Below, piece by piece: positions 51,356 to 59,595 of a DNA stretch of 64,000 bases. The first letter of the stretch is position 1. Every line of letters starts with the position of its first letter. Source of the DNA: Peribacillus simplex (GTDB lineage: Bacteria > Bacillota > Bacilli > Bacillales > DSM-1321). The stretch is from positions 3,562,001 through 3,626,000 of the forward strand of contig NZ_CP011008.1 in assembly GCF_001578185.1 (NCBI RefSeq), in the 5' to 3' direction. The notes under the pieces are model-generated. The model ran no database searches. It worked only from the letters and a program-made list of their open reading frames with translations, and was not told where the DNA came from. The position numbers and the translations under genes were made by a program.

Positions 51356-51389
51356 TCATTTTCCTCCTTGTTAGTTTTCGCACAATACA

Positions 51390-51417
51390 TTGTCATAGGA
51401 CAGATTAAAAATACATA
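51390..51417 (+). promoter_or_regulatory. Candidate promoter of comER
   Basis: TTGTCA (51390-51395), 16-base spacer, TACATA (51412-51417), about 48 bases before comER. Confidence 0.45.
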
Positions 51418-51464
51418 GGGTTTCTAGGAGAATCAATCGCTTAAGTGAGAGGAGTTGATCGGCA

Positions 51465-52295
51465 TTGAAGAAAATCGGTGTAATCGGAACCGGCAATATG
51501 GGGACCATTTTAATCGAGGCGTGGCTGGAGGCAAAAATATTGAATCCGGCTGATCTAATCATTACAAATCGAACAATTTCCAAAGCATTGACGCTGAAAG
51601 AAAAACACCTTGGTATCAGGGTTGCGGAGAGCGCTGCCGAAATCGTCCAGCAAGCGGACTTTATTTTTATCTGTGTAAAACCATTACAAATAGATAGCCT
51701 GTTGCAGGGAATCAAACATCATATAAAAAGGGATCAGCTGGTTATTTCCATCACAAGTCCTGTTTCAGTCTCCCAGCTTGAATCGGCAGTGAATGCCCCC
51801 TGTGCCCGTTTTATACCGAGCATAACGAACCGTGTGGGTTCAGGAGTATCGTTACTGAGTTTCAGTGAGAGCTGCAGTAAGGAGAAAATGTCAGCTTTAT
51901 TTGATTTGGCCTCCGCCATATCGGCACCGGTCATTATTGAAAATGATATTACACGGGTAGCTTCCGATATCGTCAGCTGCGGTCCTGCCTTCTTCAGCTA
52001 TTTAGCACAAGCTTTTATTGACGCGGCTTGCCAAACGACGAAGATAGATAAAGAAACCGCTACGACTTTGACTGAAAACATGCTGGTTGGCTTAGGGGAA
52101 CTGCTTGGTAAAGGAGTTTATACATTGCCGACCTTGCAGGAAAAGGTTTGTGTAAAGGGTGGAATAACGGGTGAGGGGATCAAGGTTTTAGAAGCTGAAA
52201 CCGGGGAAATGTTCCATCATCTTTTTCAAGCGACACATGAAAAGTTTGCAGAGGATCTTCACGAAGTTGAGAAGCAGTTCGGCCATCCTTATTAA
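51465..52295 (+). CDS. comER: ComER, pyrroline-5-carboxylate reductase-like protein
   Basis: Member of the ProC family (NADPH-dependent reductase fold): IGVIGTGNMGTI at residues 4-15 is the dinucleotide-binding motif and the C-terminal TLPTLQEKVCVKGGITGEGI resembles the P5C reductase signature. 276 residues. Divergent from comEA as in B. subtilis, where it is linked to sporulation/biofilm rather than uptake. It starts with TTG; AGGAG lies 10 bases upstream. Confidence 0.92.
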   Translation: MKKIGVIGTGNMGTILIEAWLEAKILNPADLIITNRTISKALTLKEKHLGIRVAESAAEIVQQADFIFICVKPLQIDSLLQGIKHHIKRDQLVISITSPVSVSQLESAVNAPCARFIPSITNRVGSGVSLLSFSESCSKEKMSALFDLASAISAPVIIENDITRVASDIVSCGPAFFSYLAQAFIDAACQTTKIDKETATTLTENMLVGLGELLGKGVYTLPTLQEKVCVKGGITGEGIKVLEAETGEMFHHLFQATHEKFAEDLHEVEKQFGHPY

Positions 52296-52332
52296 TATTC
52301 GTAACATATATCTCATTTCCTTCTAAAAATAA

Positions 52333-52398
52333 AAAAAAGAAGAGGTTAGACCTTCACTCGTACAGGGATGTACGAACGGGGATCTTGACCTCTTCTTT
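52333..52398. terminator. Long bidirectional terminator between comER and yqeM
   Basis: AAGAAGAGGT faces ACCTCTTCTT, with inner TCGTACA/TGTACGA. A-run before and T-run after serve the two convergent genes. Confidence 0.82.
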
Positions 52399-53141
52399 CA
52401 TTTACTGGCTACAAACAAGATTCTTTCGGTTTCCGTTACAAGCGGTGCTTCTTCAAGATCCGCCAGTATTTCAGAAACCGTAAAACCTGCTTCCTTCAAC
52501 CACTTTTTGTATTGTTCAACCGGATAGGTCCGTTGATAATGCAACTCATCAAAACGGTCGTACAGACCACTTTCATCGTCCCTCACGAAAAAACTTAAAT
52601 CATGTTCCACACTGTAAGGTTCTTCCCCCGGGAAACAGTCCCATATATAGGATACTTCCTCATCATTGACAGCAAACGTATTATCATGAAAGATTTTTTC
52701 CATTTTATAAATCGAATGGATATCGAACAAGAATAATCCGCCATCCTTTAAATGCTCATGAACCCTGCTGAACGTTTTTACTATATCCGCCTCGTCGCGA
52801 AGGTAGTTCAGCGAATCACAAAAAATCGTGACACAGTCAAATTGACCAAGTCCCTCGAGTTCTGCCATATTCTGTTGGAAAAGTGGAATCGATAATCCAA
52901 GCCTCACCGCTTTTTCATTGGCAACAAGAAGCATTTCATCAGATAAATCCACGCCGGTGACTTCAAATCCGTGTTGTGCCAATTCAACGGTCATTTCCCC
53001 GGTTCCACAAGCTAAATCCAGGACGTTCCTTCCACCAATTCCGTACTGTTCCAGCTTCGCCGTAAGGATCAGCAGCCATTTTTCATAGGGTGCATCCTTC
53101 ATCAATTCATCGTATACATAGGCAAAGCGTTCATAAGTCAT
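52398..53141 (-). CDS. yqeM: Class I SAM-dependent methyltransferase YqeM
   Basis: Methyltransferase of unknown substrate, 247 residues. SAM-binding motifs NVLDLACGTGEMTVELA (about 39-55) and VTGVDLSDEM are clear. It overlaps the rsfS stop by 4 bases (ATGA), and the nadD-yqeK-rsfS-yqeM order is conserved in bacilli. Confidence 0.93.
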   Translation of the reverse strand: MTYERFAYVYDELMKDAPYEKWLLILTAKLEQYGIGGRNVLDLACGTGEMTVELAQHGFEVTGVDLSDEMLLVANEKAVRLGLSIPLFQQNMAELEGLGQFDCVTIFCDSLNYLRDEADIVKTFSRVHEHLKDGGLFLFDIHSIYKMEKIFHDNTFAVNDEEVSYIWDCFPGEEPYSVEHDLSFFVRDDESGLYDRFDELHYQRTYPVEQYKKWLKEAGFTVSEILADLEEAPLVTETERILFVASK

Positions 53142-53494
53142 GGAGTCAGTTCACTCTCTAGATCTTCAAAAGGTGCATCTCCCCATAAACGTTCAAGGTT
53201 ATAATAGTTTCTTTCATCCTTATGGAAAATGTGGGCCACTACATCGCCAAGATCCACAAGCACCCATTTCGCTTCGTCAAAACCTTCAAGACGTTTTACA
53301 TTGATTCCTGATTCATCAGCTTTGCTCTTCATTTCACGAGCTATTGCTTGTACTTGTTTTTCAGAATTACCGTGGCAGATCAAAAAGTAATCCGCTACAA
53401 GGGAAATACCTTGCATATTCAATGCTACGATATCCTCCGCTCTTTTATCATCTGCCGCTTTTGCTGCAATTACAAGAAGTTCACGTTCAGTCAT
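53138..53494 (-). CDS. rsfS: Ribosome silencing factor RsfS
   Basis: Iojap-family protein that binds L14 and blocks subunit joining in starvation. 118 residues with the family core (GISLVADYFLICHGNSEKQV and WVLVDLGDVVAHIF). Its start and the yqeK stop share one base. Confidence 0.96.
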   Translation of the reverse strand: MTERELLVIAAKAADDKRAEDIVALNMQGISLVADYFLICHGNSEKQVQAIAREMKSKADESGINVKRLEGFDEAKWVLVDLGDVVAHIFHKDERNYYNLERLWGDAPFEDLESELTP

Positions 53495-54066
53495 TACATC
53501 TTCTCCTTCAAATTCATGATCAAATCATTATATGTCTTAAATGTGTCAGGGTAAATTGCCTGATTTCTTTTCATTAAAAAAACAACTGTATTCCTTAAAG
53601 CCTGAATGACAGCATGATCCAAATTTCGCTTTGCTGTCAGCCTGACTTCGTCGACTCCAGGGAAAGAACGTCCCGGCTCAATATAGTCAGCAAGGTATAT
53701 GACCTTATCCAAAAGGCTCATGCCAACCCTGCCAGACGTGTGATAGGCAATCGCATCCAATATTTCTATGTCAGTGATACCCGCTTCCTTTTTCACGAGA
53801 AAAGCCCCGACTGGAGCATGCCACAGCTCCATATCATAATCAAGTAACTCCGGCGCCATTTTTTCAGCGATTATTATTTGCTTCATTTCCTCTTTTGGAC
53901 GAAATTTTGCATAATCATGAAAAATTGCTGCCAATTCTGCTTTTTTGACGTCGGCACCATACAGTTCAGCAAGTTCAATCGCTGATCCGACCACGCCCAA
54001 GGTATGAATGTACCGGCGCTCGGTAATTTGTTCTTTGACGAGCACCAATGCTTTCTCACGATTCAT
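53494..54066 (-). CDS. yqeK: HD-domain nucleotidase YqeK (symmetrical Ap4A hydrolase family)
   Basis: HD-domain phosphohydrolase; family members split Ap4A to two ADP. The metal residues are in RYIHTLGV (His), AIFHDYAKF (His-Asp) and LADYIEPGR. 190 residues from the ATG ending at 54066, which follows GGGAA at 8 bases and lies inside the nadD 3' end (overlap 11 bases). Confidence 0.93.
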   Translation of the reverse strand: MNREKALVLVKEQITERRYIHTLGVVGSAIELAELYGADVKKAELAAIFHDYAKFRPKEEMKQIIIAEKMAPELLDYDMELWHAPVGAFLVKKEAGITDIEILDAIAYHTSGRVGMSLLDKVIYLADYIEPGRSFPGVDEVRLTAKRNLDHAVIQALRNTVVFLMKRNQAIYPDTFKTYNDLIMNLKEKM

Positions 54067-54625
54067 ATAAACCATTCCCTTTAATATACTTCACCACTGG
54101 ATCTGCTATTAAATATTTCACGGTTTTCCCCGTTCTTAGCTTCCTCCGTATCATGGAAGAGGAAATGAACATCTGAGGGACTTTCACCATCGTGATTGGG
54201 TATACGGTCTTTTCATTATAACCGGGGCGCTTCACCCCAACGAAATTGACCATGTCCACCAGCTCGTCAATACGGTGCCAATTCGGTAAATACTCAATCA
54301 TATCTGCGCCAATTATGAAATAGAACTCATTGGTTGGCTCAAGTTCTTTCAGCAATTTTATCGTATCATACGTATAAGATGTGCCTTTTCTTTCTATTTC
54401 AATACCTTCAATATAAAAAGATGGGTTTCCGGCTATCGCGTTTTCCAACATAGCCAGCCTGTCCATATCGGTTACTTCCTCCGATTTTTCTTTATGGGGA
54501 GGAACATGATTTGGCATGAATCTAATTTCATCTAGCTCAAGGGCATCCAACACTTCATTCGCTATTATTAAATGCCCAATATGTGGAGGATTGAATGTAC
54601 CGCCAAGAATTCCAATTTTTTTCAT
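54056..54625 (-). CDS. nadD: Nicotinate-nucleotide adenylyltransferase
   Basis: Makes deamido-NAD from nicotinate mononucleotide and ATP. The nucleotidyltransferase signature GGTFNPPHIGHL (about 8-19) and the C-terminal ISSSMIRRKL are intact. 189 residues. Follows yhbY by 11 bases. Confidence 0.96.
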   Translation of the reverse strand: MKKIGILGGTFNPPHIGHLIIANEVLDALELDEIRFMPNHVPPHKEKSEEVTDMDRLAMLENAIAGNPSFYIEGIEIERKGTSYTYDTIKLLKELEPTNEFYFIIGADMIEYLPNWHRIDELVDMVNFVGVKRPGYNEKTVYPITMVKVPQMFISSSMIRRKLRTGKTVKYLIADPVVKYIKGNGLYES

Positions 54626-54636
54626 AGATAGGTTCC

Positions 54637-54927
54637 TTAAGGTAATTTAAGTTGTTTGTTTTCTCTTGATTCTTTATACAGCACAATTGTGTTGCCGATA
54701 ATCTGAACCAATTCCGCTCTTGCACCTTTTGATAAAGAACGTCCCACATCATTGCGGTCCTCTTCACAGTTTTGCAGGATGCTGACCTTTATTAATTCAC
54801 GTACTTCAAGCGCCTCACCAATTTGCTTGATGAGATTATCATTGACCCCGCCTTTACCAACTTGAAAAATTGGATTGAGGTGATGGGCCTTTGATCGTAA
54901 AAATCTTTTCTGTTTTCCTGTTAACAT
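54637..54927 (-). CDS. yhbY: CRM-domain RNA-binding protein YhbY/YqeI
   Basis: Small ribosome-associated RNA-binding protein. 96 residues with the CRM signature LTGKQKRFLRSKAHHLNPIF and GKGG (about 23-27). The start overlaps the aroE stop by 7 bases. Confidence 0.94.
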   Translation of the reverse strand: MLTGKQKRFLRSKAHHLNPIFQVGKGGVNDNLIKQIGEALEVRELIKVSILQNCEEDRNDVGRSLSKGARAELVQIIGNTIVLYKESRENKQLKLP

Positions 54928-55763
54928 GTGTTACCTCCTAGTTTGTTCAAGACAATCTCTGTCATTCTTGCTGTATCCGGCATAACGCCTGTCCATATCT
55001 CAAATGCAAGCGCAGCCTGGTTGATGAACATCCCCAGACCATTTTGCGTTTCCGCCCCTTTTTCCCGCGCTTCAAGCAGCAGCTTGGTTTGCAGAGGGTT
55101 ATAGATGATATCACTGACGATTGCACCGGTTTTAAGCTGGTCGACCTTCAACGGTGAATGGTCCAATTCAGGACTCATTCCAGAAGAAGTCGTTTGGATG
55201 ATTAAATCATATTGTGATAAGCTTTCTTCCGCTTCGATAATCGTGAGTGCCTTCGATACTTTATCATACGGGCAATCAGAAACAAGCTGGGCCGCTCTTT
55301 CCTTTGTCCGGTTTGCAATATCAACTTGTTTTACCCCTTCTTTAACAAGAGTAAAATAAATCGCACGCGCAGCACCGCCCGCTCCGATCACTAACGTTTT
55401 TTTAGCCTTAATGTCACCTGATATTTCATCGCATAAAGATTTGAAAAATCCTTTTCCGTCTGTATTATACCCTATAAACCGACCATTTTTGTTAACAACC
55501 GTATTTACAGCCCCGATTGCCAGGGCCAGTTCATCCACTTCATCAAGGAAAGGGATGATTGACGTCTTATGAGGAATCGTGATGTTAAACCCTTCTATAC
55601 CAAGGGCTTTCATGCCTTTCACGGCATCGTTCAAACCTTCTTTCGTCACATGAAAATGATGATAAACCGCTTCTATATTTTCTTTTTCAAATGCATCATT
55701 ATGAATGTCCGGGGACATCGAATGTGCAATTGGATCTCCCATTACCCCATATATCTTTTTCAT
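54921..55763 (-). CDS. aroE: Shikimate dehydrogenase (NADP+)
   Basis: Reduces 3-dehydroshikimate to shikimate in aromatic amino acid synthesis. Substrate motif GDPIAHSMSPDIHN (about 9-22), catalytic Lys in ITIPHKTSI and NADP site VIGAGGAARA (about 127-136). 280 residues. Confidence 0.96.
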   Translation of the reverse strand: MKKIYGVMGDPIAHSMSPDIHNDAFEKENIEAVYHHFHVTKEGLNDAVKGMKALGIEGFNITIPHKTSIIPFLDEVDELALAIGAVNTVVNKNGRFIGYNTDGKGFFKSLCDEISGDIKAKKTLVIGAGGAARAIYFTLVKEGVKQVDIANRTKERAAQLVSDCPYDKVSKALTIIEAEESLSQYDLIIQTTSSGMSPELDHSPLKVDQLKTGAIVSDIIYNPLQTKLLLEAREKGAETQNGLGMFINQAALAFEIWTGVMPDTARMTEIVLNKLGGNTC

Positions 55764-55782
55764 AGACTAGACGACCCCTATA

Positions 55783-56892
55783 TTAGATTAATGATTTACG
55801 AACGATCACATTGACACCCTTAGGGACATGTGCAACGATTTTCGCTCCTGGCTCATTGACCGTAACCCAGCCAAGTCCAGAAAACACAATATCCATTTTA
55901 CCATCTTTCAAGGAAAATTCATGTGGAATCAGCTTCGGAAACTCCTCGATTTGTTCAGGGCGTGGGGGCGTCAATAATTCCCCGGCATGGTTTTTATACA
56001 ATTCATCGGCATTTTCCAATTTCGTACGGTGGATATTCAATTCATTCGAAAGGTAGCAAGTGAGTGAACGCCTTCCGCCTGAGACATAGTCCAACCGGGC
56101 CAATCCACCGAAAAATAGTGTCTGCCCTTCATTCAGTTGGTACACTCTCGGCTTGATTTCCTTCTTCGGCATAATCACCTTGAAGTCCCGTTTGTCCACA
56201 TAATGAGCCATTTGATGATGATTAATGATACCTGGTGTATCGATCAAAGCCTGTCCATCATCCAAAGGAATTTCGATCATATCCAGGGTGGTGCCTGGGA
56301 AGTGGGATGTCGTGATGATATCACCTTCACCACTCACTTCTTTTATAAGACGGTTGATGAACGTCGATTTTCCTACATTCGTACAGCCCACGACATAGAC
56401 ATCCTTACCTTTGCGATACCGCTCAATCGCATCAGCCGCTTCAAGGATGTGTTTTCCCTTTTCCGCACTGACAAGCAGGACATCAATCGGGTTAAGCCCC
56501 AATTCCTTGGACGATTGCTTCATCCAATTGATCAACTTGTTCGGTTTTACTGATTTAGGCAATAAGTCGACCTTATTACCGATCAAAAGAACATCATTTC
56601 TTCCGACAAATCGATGCAGGCCCGGAAGCCAGCTTCCATTGAAATCAAAAATATCGACGATTTTGACGATTAAAGAATCGGTTTCGCCTACTTTATTCAA
56701 AATTTTCAAGAAGTCGTCGTCAGTTAAGGACACATCCTGAACTTCGTTATAATGTTTCAATTTAAAGCAGCGCTGACAGACGATGCTCTCTTTTTCCAGG
56801 GCTGATTTAGGGGCAAAGCCCAACTCCTTCGGATCTTCCGTCTGGACCTTCACACCACAGCCGATGCACACTAATTCTTGATGATTGTTCAA
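55783..56892 (-). CDS. yqeH: Ribosome biogenesis GTPase YqeH
   Basis: Circularly permuted GTPase needed for 30S assembly. Zinc finger CIGCG...CQRC first, then motifs in permuted order: G4 GNKVDLL, G5 SAEKGK, G1 GCTNVGKST, G3 DTPG; a C-terminal domain follows. I prefer TTG ending 56892: GGGAGG lies 7 bases upstream and TTG overlaps the yqeG stop (TTGA). That gives 369 residues; an ATG 15 bases upstream is the longer option. Confidence 0.95.
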   Translation of the reverse strand: MNNHQELVCIGCGVKVQTEDPKELGFAPKSALEKESIVCQRCFKLKHYNEVQDVSLTDDDFLKILNKVGETDSLIVKIVDIFDFNGSWLPGLHRFVGRNDVLLIGNKVDLLPKSVKPNKLINWMKQSSKELGLNPIDVLLVSAEKGKHILEAADAIERYRKGKDVYVVGCTNVGKSTFINRLIKEVSGEGDIITTSHFPGTTLDMIEIPLDDGQALIDTPGIINHHQMAHYVDKRDFKVIMPKKEIKPRVYQLNEGQTLFFGGLARLDYVSGGRRSLTCYLSNELNIHRTKLENADELYKNHAGELLTPPRPEQIEEFPKLIPHEFSLKDGKMDIVFSGLGWVTVNEPGAKIVAHVPKGVNVIVRKSLI

Positions 56893-57410
56893 TTGTGATC
56901 CTCCCATTCTATCATTCCTTTTCGTTTAAAAAACGCCATGATCTTTCTTTCAAAATAACGATTGATCTTCGTTCTGAATTCATCGGTCTGCGCAACAGGG
57001 ACCACTAAGATCGTATGGAACCCGCCTCTGTTCCCTCCCAATACATCCGTCAATAATTGATCGCCGATTACCACCGTTTCTTCTAACTTCAATCCCATCG
57101 TCTTACGGGCTTTATGGAAGGCTCTTGCCATCGGTTTTCTGGCCTGGAAGATAAACGGAATGTGAAGCGGATCGGAAAAAGACCGAACCCGTTTTTCATT
57201 ATTATTGGACACAATCGTCACTAAAATCCCATGATCCCGCATATTGTCGAACCATTTGATTAAATCGGGGGTAGCTGTTGGCCTGTCCCATTCAACGAGA
57301 GTATTATCCAAATCGGTGATAACTCCCTTTATCCCTCTTTTTTTCAATTCTTGAGGATCTATATTAAAAATGCTTTTAACATGTTCACTCGGCAAAAATA
57401 ATTTAAGCAT
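56889..57410 (-). CDS. yqeG: YqeG family HAD IIIA-type phosphatase
   Basis: HAD phosphatase of unknown substrate. Catalytic DLDNTLVEWD (about 32-41, nucleophile first Asp), VSNNNEKR (motif II), Lys in the RKPMARAF segment and GDQLLTDVLGGN (motif IV). 173 residues. First gene of the yqeG-yqeH-aroE-yhbY-nadD-yqeK-rsfS-yqeM string. Confidence 0.95.
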   Translation of the reverse strand: MLKLFLPSEHVKSIFNIDPQELKKRGIKGVITDLDNTLVEWDRPTATPDLIKWFDNMRDHGILVTIVSNNNEKRVRSFSDPLHIPFIFQARKPMARAFHKARKTMGLKLEETVVIGDQLLTDVLGGNRGGFHTILVVPVAQTDEFRTKINRYFERKIMAFFKRKGMIEWEDHN

Positions 57411-57448
57411 ATTGCACCTCTATATTTTCATTAAAATTTACCGTCTCC

Positions 57449-57477
57449 ATCATATCGAATTTTCGGCTCACTTTCAA
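57449..57477 (-). promoter_or_regulatory. Sigma-A promoter of the yqeG operon
   Basis: Minus strand TTGAAA (57472-57477), 17-base spacer, TATGAT (57449-57454), about 40 bases before yqeG. Confidence 0.78.
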
Positions 57478-57640
57478 AAAAAATTAGGAAAGAAGGTCTG
57501 ACGGTAAAAAAACATCATAATGTATGTTTTCTGATATGGAAAGTCATTTTTTATTAAAGAATGGGAAATTAGCAGGTAAACCAGACCCAAAGAACTAATT
57601 ATTCCTAAAAGATTTCGACAAAAATTTCATTTATCCAACC

Positions 57641-57739
57641 TGTGGATAACTTTACTAACATTATCCATACTGATGTGCATCATTTCGCTCACCTTGTAAA
57701 CAACTTAACCACAGGTTATCCACTTTTAACTGTGGATAA
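57641..57739. promoter_or_regulatory. DnaA-box cluster between yqeG and sda
   Basis: Two perfect 9-mers TGTGGATAA (reverse of TTATCCACA) at 57641-57649 and 57731-57739, and three with one mismatch: TTATCCATA 57661-57669, TTAACCACA 57705-57713, TTATCCACT 57716-57724. Five boxes lie within 100 bases, the last 9 bases before the sda -35. A DnaA-binding cluster is known at the same place (yqeG-sda) in B. subtilis. Confidence 0.93.
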
Positions 57740-57747
57740 CAGAACGA

Positions 57748-57776
57748 TTGTTCTCCAAGTTTATTTCTGATACAGT
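57748..57776 (+). promoter_or_regulatory. Sigma-A promoter of sda
   Basis: TTGTTC (57748-57753), 17-base spacer ending TGA (extended -10), TACAGT (57771-57776). The adjacent DnaA box puts it under DnaA control. Confidence 0.72.
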
Positions 57777-57863
57777 AGGGGTACATCAAGGAAGACTTAT
57801 CAATATATGCAGGTAAACACCAAATTATTCCTCGCAATCCCTACTGGAGGTGAGCAGCCGTAT

Positions 57864-57875
57864 ATGGCGTTCTGA
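57864..57875 (+). other. Three-codon ORF overlapping the sda start
   Basis: ATG GCG TTC TGA, whose stop shares its last base with the sda ATG (TGATG). The only good ribosome binding site, GGAGGTGAG (57847-57855), is nearer to this ATG than to that of sda, which would be 24 bases away. Confidence 0.5.
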
Positions 57876-58015
57876 TGCAAAAACTATCTGATGACCTGTT
57901 GCTGGAATCCTATTTTAAAGCGCAGAATTTAAAGTTAAGTACCGATTTCATCCGCCTCATAGAAACGGAAATTCATCGAAGATCCTTAACACATAAAATC
58001 CGATCAATATTCTAA
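57875..58015 (+). CDS. sda: Sporulation inhibitor Sda
   Basis: 46-residue antikinase: binds the dimerisation domain of KinA and blocks the phosphorelay when replication initiation or DNA integrity is disturbed. The sequence [19 protein letters not shown] forms the first helix of the hairpin and [15 protein letters not shown] the second, closely like B. subtilis Sda in length and sequence. It is read from its own promoter beside a DnaA-box cluster, and a terminator follows. The start codon has an unusually distant ribosome binding site. Confidence 0.94.
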   Translation: MQKLSDDLLLESYFKAQNLKLSTDFIRLIETEIHRRSLTHKIRSIF

Positions 58016-58029
58016 TATGAAATACATAG

Positions 58030-58062
58030 GCTGACATCAAATGTCAGCCTTCTTATTTTTCA
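58030..58062. terminator. Terminator after sda
   Basis: GGCTGACAT, loop CAA, ATGTCAGCC, then TTCTTATTTTT. It lies between convergent sda and psd. Confidence 0.88.
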
Positions 58063-58068
58063 TTGAAG

Positions 58069-58869
58069 TTAGACGGGTCTCATGAATCCGATTGTTTCAC
58101 CGACACGGACATCAGCGGGGATGGTTATGTTTCCTTCAAGTTCAAAACTGCCTTTTTCAAAAAGAAGGACCACTGTCGACCCAAAGCTGAAATAAGAAAA
58201 TTCCTGTCCTTTTTCCAATTCATCCGATTCATCAGTAATGACGATCGAATTTATGAACATGGCTCCGACTTTCACCATTGCCAGACTTCCCGCTTCATTT
58301 TTAAGTTCAGTTATTGTACGATAATTTTTTGCCAAAGGCTCTTTTCCATATTTCATTCCCCATTTATTAACGGGGTACGATTTCCTTCCAAGAGTCCAGC
58401 GTTTGACCACGGAGCCCTTGATTGGTGCATGGATCCTGTGGTAATGACTCGGGCTTAAGTATAACACGAGATATTTGCCGCCTAAGTACTTTTCCAAAAA
58501 AAGCTCATCCCCGAGCATCTCCTCCATTGAATACACCTTTCCCTTAACGACGATCTTTTTATCAGCGCGTATCTCCCCTGAATCCTCGAGTACACCGTCG
58601 ACGGGAGAAGCCACTGCAGAAGGAGCTGCCGTAATAGGCCTGGCGTCCGCCTTTAACTGCCTTGTAAATAGCTCATGAAGATTCGTATACCCTTTTAAAT
58701 CCTTACCAAATTCTTGTTGATTAAGGTTGAAAGTTTTTACATATAGTAAAATCAAGGGCCTGCTCCAACGAGATTGGCTAAAATGCTTTAATAAACCTGA
58801 TGAATACCGACCATTCGTCAGTTCAATAAGAATGCGATACAAAGACTGATACAAATAAAACCACTCCAA
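58069..58869 (-). CDS. psd: Phosphatidylserine decarboxylase proenzyme
   Basis: Pyruvoyl enzyme that makes phosphatidylethanolamine. Self-cleavage occurs at the FGST motif (near residue 229, FSYFSFGSTVVLLF), creating the pyruvoyl group on Ser. 266 residues, with SPVDGVLEDSGEI and HYHRIHAPIKG (His residues of the active site). Divergent from pssA with about 120 bases between them: the two successive steps of PE synthesis share one control region. Confidence 0.95.
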   Translation of the reverse strand: MEWFYLYQSLYRILIELTNGRYSSGLLKHFSQSRWSRPLILLYVKTFNLNQQEFGKDLKGYTNLHELFTRQLKADARPITAAPSAVASPVDGVLEDSGEIRADKKIVVKGKVYSMEEMLGDELFLEKYLGGKYLVLYLSPSHYHRIHAPIKGSVVKRWTLGRKSYPVNKWGMKYGKEPLAKNYRTITELKNEAGSLAMVKVGAMFINSIVITDESDELEKGQEFSYFSFGSTVVLLFEKGSFELEGNITIPADVRVGETIGFMRPV

Positions 58870-58902
58870 ATTGTAAAATTATTCAAAAATTACTTGCATA
58901 AA

Positions 58903-58931
58903 TTGTGTTAAATAAAATATTATTATATAAT
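58903..58931 (+). promoter_or_regulatory. Sigma-A promoter of pssA
   Basis: TTGTGT (58903-58908), 17-base spacer, TATAAT (58926-58931), in a very AT-rich stretch. Confidence 0.7.
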
Positions 58932-58989
58932 AAATACTTATGTTTATTATATTTTGTTTTATTTTGTTTCATTTGAAAGGAGTGAAAAG

Positions 58990-59529
58990 ATGTTTTTATT
59001 ACACGCCCTAGATCAAACCATTAAAAAAGTGAAAGCACAAACAGCAAATATACTTACTTTAATTAATTTATCCCTTGGTGGATTTGCGATAATTGCCGTG
59101 ATGCATGGCCAATTGAATTTAAGCCTGCTTTTAATCTTCTTGGCTGCCCTTGCAGATCGCTTTGACGGAATGGTTGCACGAAAGTTTAACATTGAATCGG
59201 AATTGGGTAAGCAACTTGATTCCATGTGTGACATCATTTCTTTTGGCGTCGCACCAGCCCTATTATTATACCAAGGAATATTAATAGAATTCGGGGCACC
59301 TGGCACACTATTCACGGTTTTCTATATTGGCTGTGGCGCATTTCGCCTCGCCCGCTTCAATATAAGTGAAAGCAATGGATATTTTACAGGAGTTCCCATT
59401 ACAGTTGCAGGCTGCATCGCTACCTTAAGTTTTCTCGCTATCCCGTATTTTCATCCGGTCTTTTTCTTATCCCTCATGATTATATTATCATTACTCATGG
59501 TCAGTCCATTTAAACTAAAGAAAGTTTAA
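58990..59529 (+). CDS. pssA: CDP-diacylglycerol--serine O-phosphatidyltransferase
   Basis: Integral membrane enzyme that makes phosphatidylserine from CDP-diacylglycerol and serine. The CDP-alcohol phosphotransferase motif DG-x2-AR-x8-G-x3-D-x3-D is complete in DGMVARKFN...GKQLDSMCD (about 56-80). Five to six membrane helices in 179 residues. ATG at 58990 follows AAAGGAGTG; the longer upstream frame is unlikely. Confidence 0.95.
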   Translation: MFLLHALDQTIKKVKAQTANILTLINLSLGGFAIIAVMHGQLNLSLLLIFLAALADRFDGMVARKFNIESELGKQLDSMCDIISFGVAPALLLYQGILIEFGAPGTLFTVFYIGCGAFRLARFNISESNGYFTGVPITVAGCIATLSFLAIPYFHPVFFLSLMIILSLLMVSPFKLKKV

Positions 59530-59533
59530 ATAA

Positions 59534-59574
59534 GAAAGCGGATGTCCTTAACTCGGACATCCGCTTTTTTTGTT
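59534..59574. terminator. Terminator after pssA
   Basis: GCGGATGTCC, 7-base loop, GGACATCCGC, T7. Confidence 0.92.
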
Positions 59575-59595
59575 CATATTCACCCTAAACTTATT

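Noticed and set aside
51356-51464. ComK box in the comEA-comER intergenic region
   Set aside because: I looked for paired AAAA-N5-TTTT motifs and did not find a convincing set.
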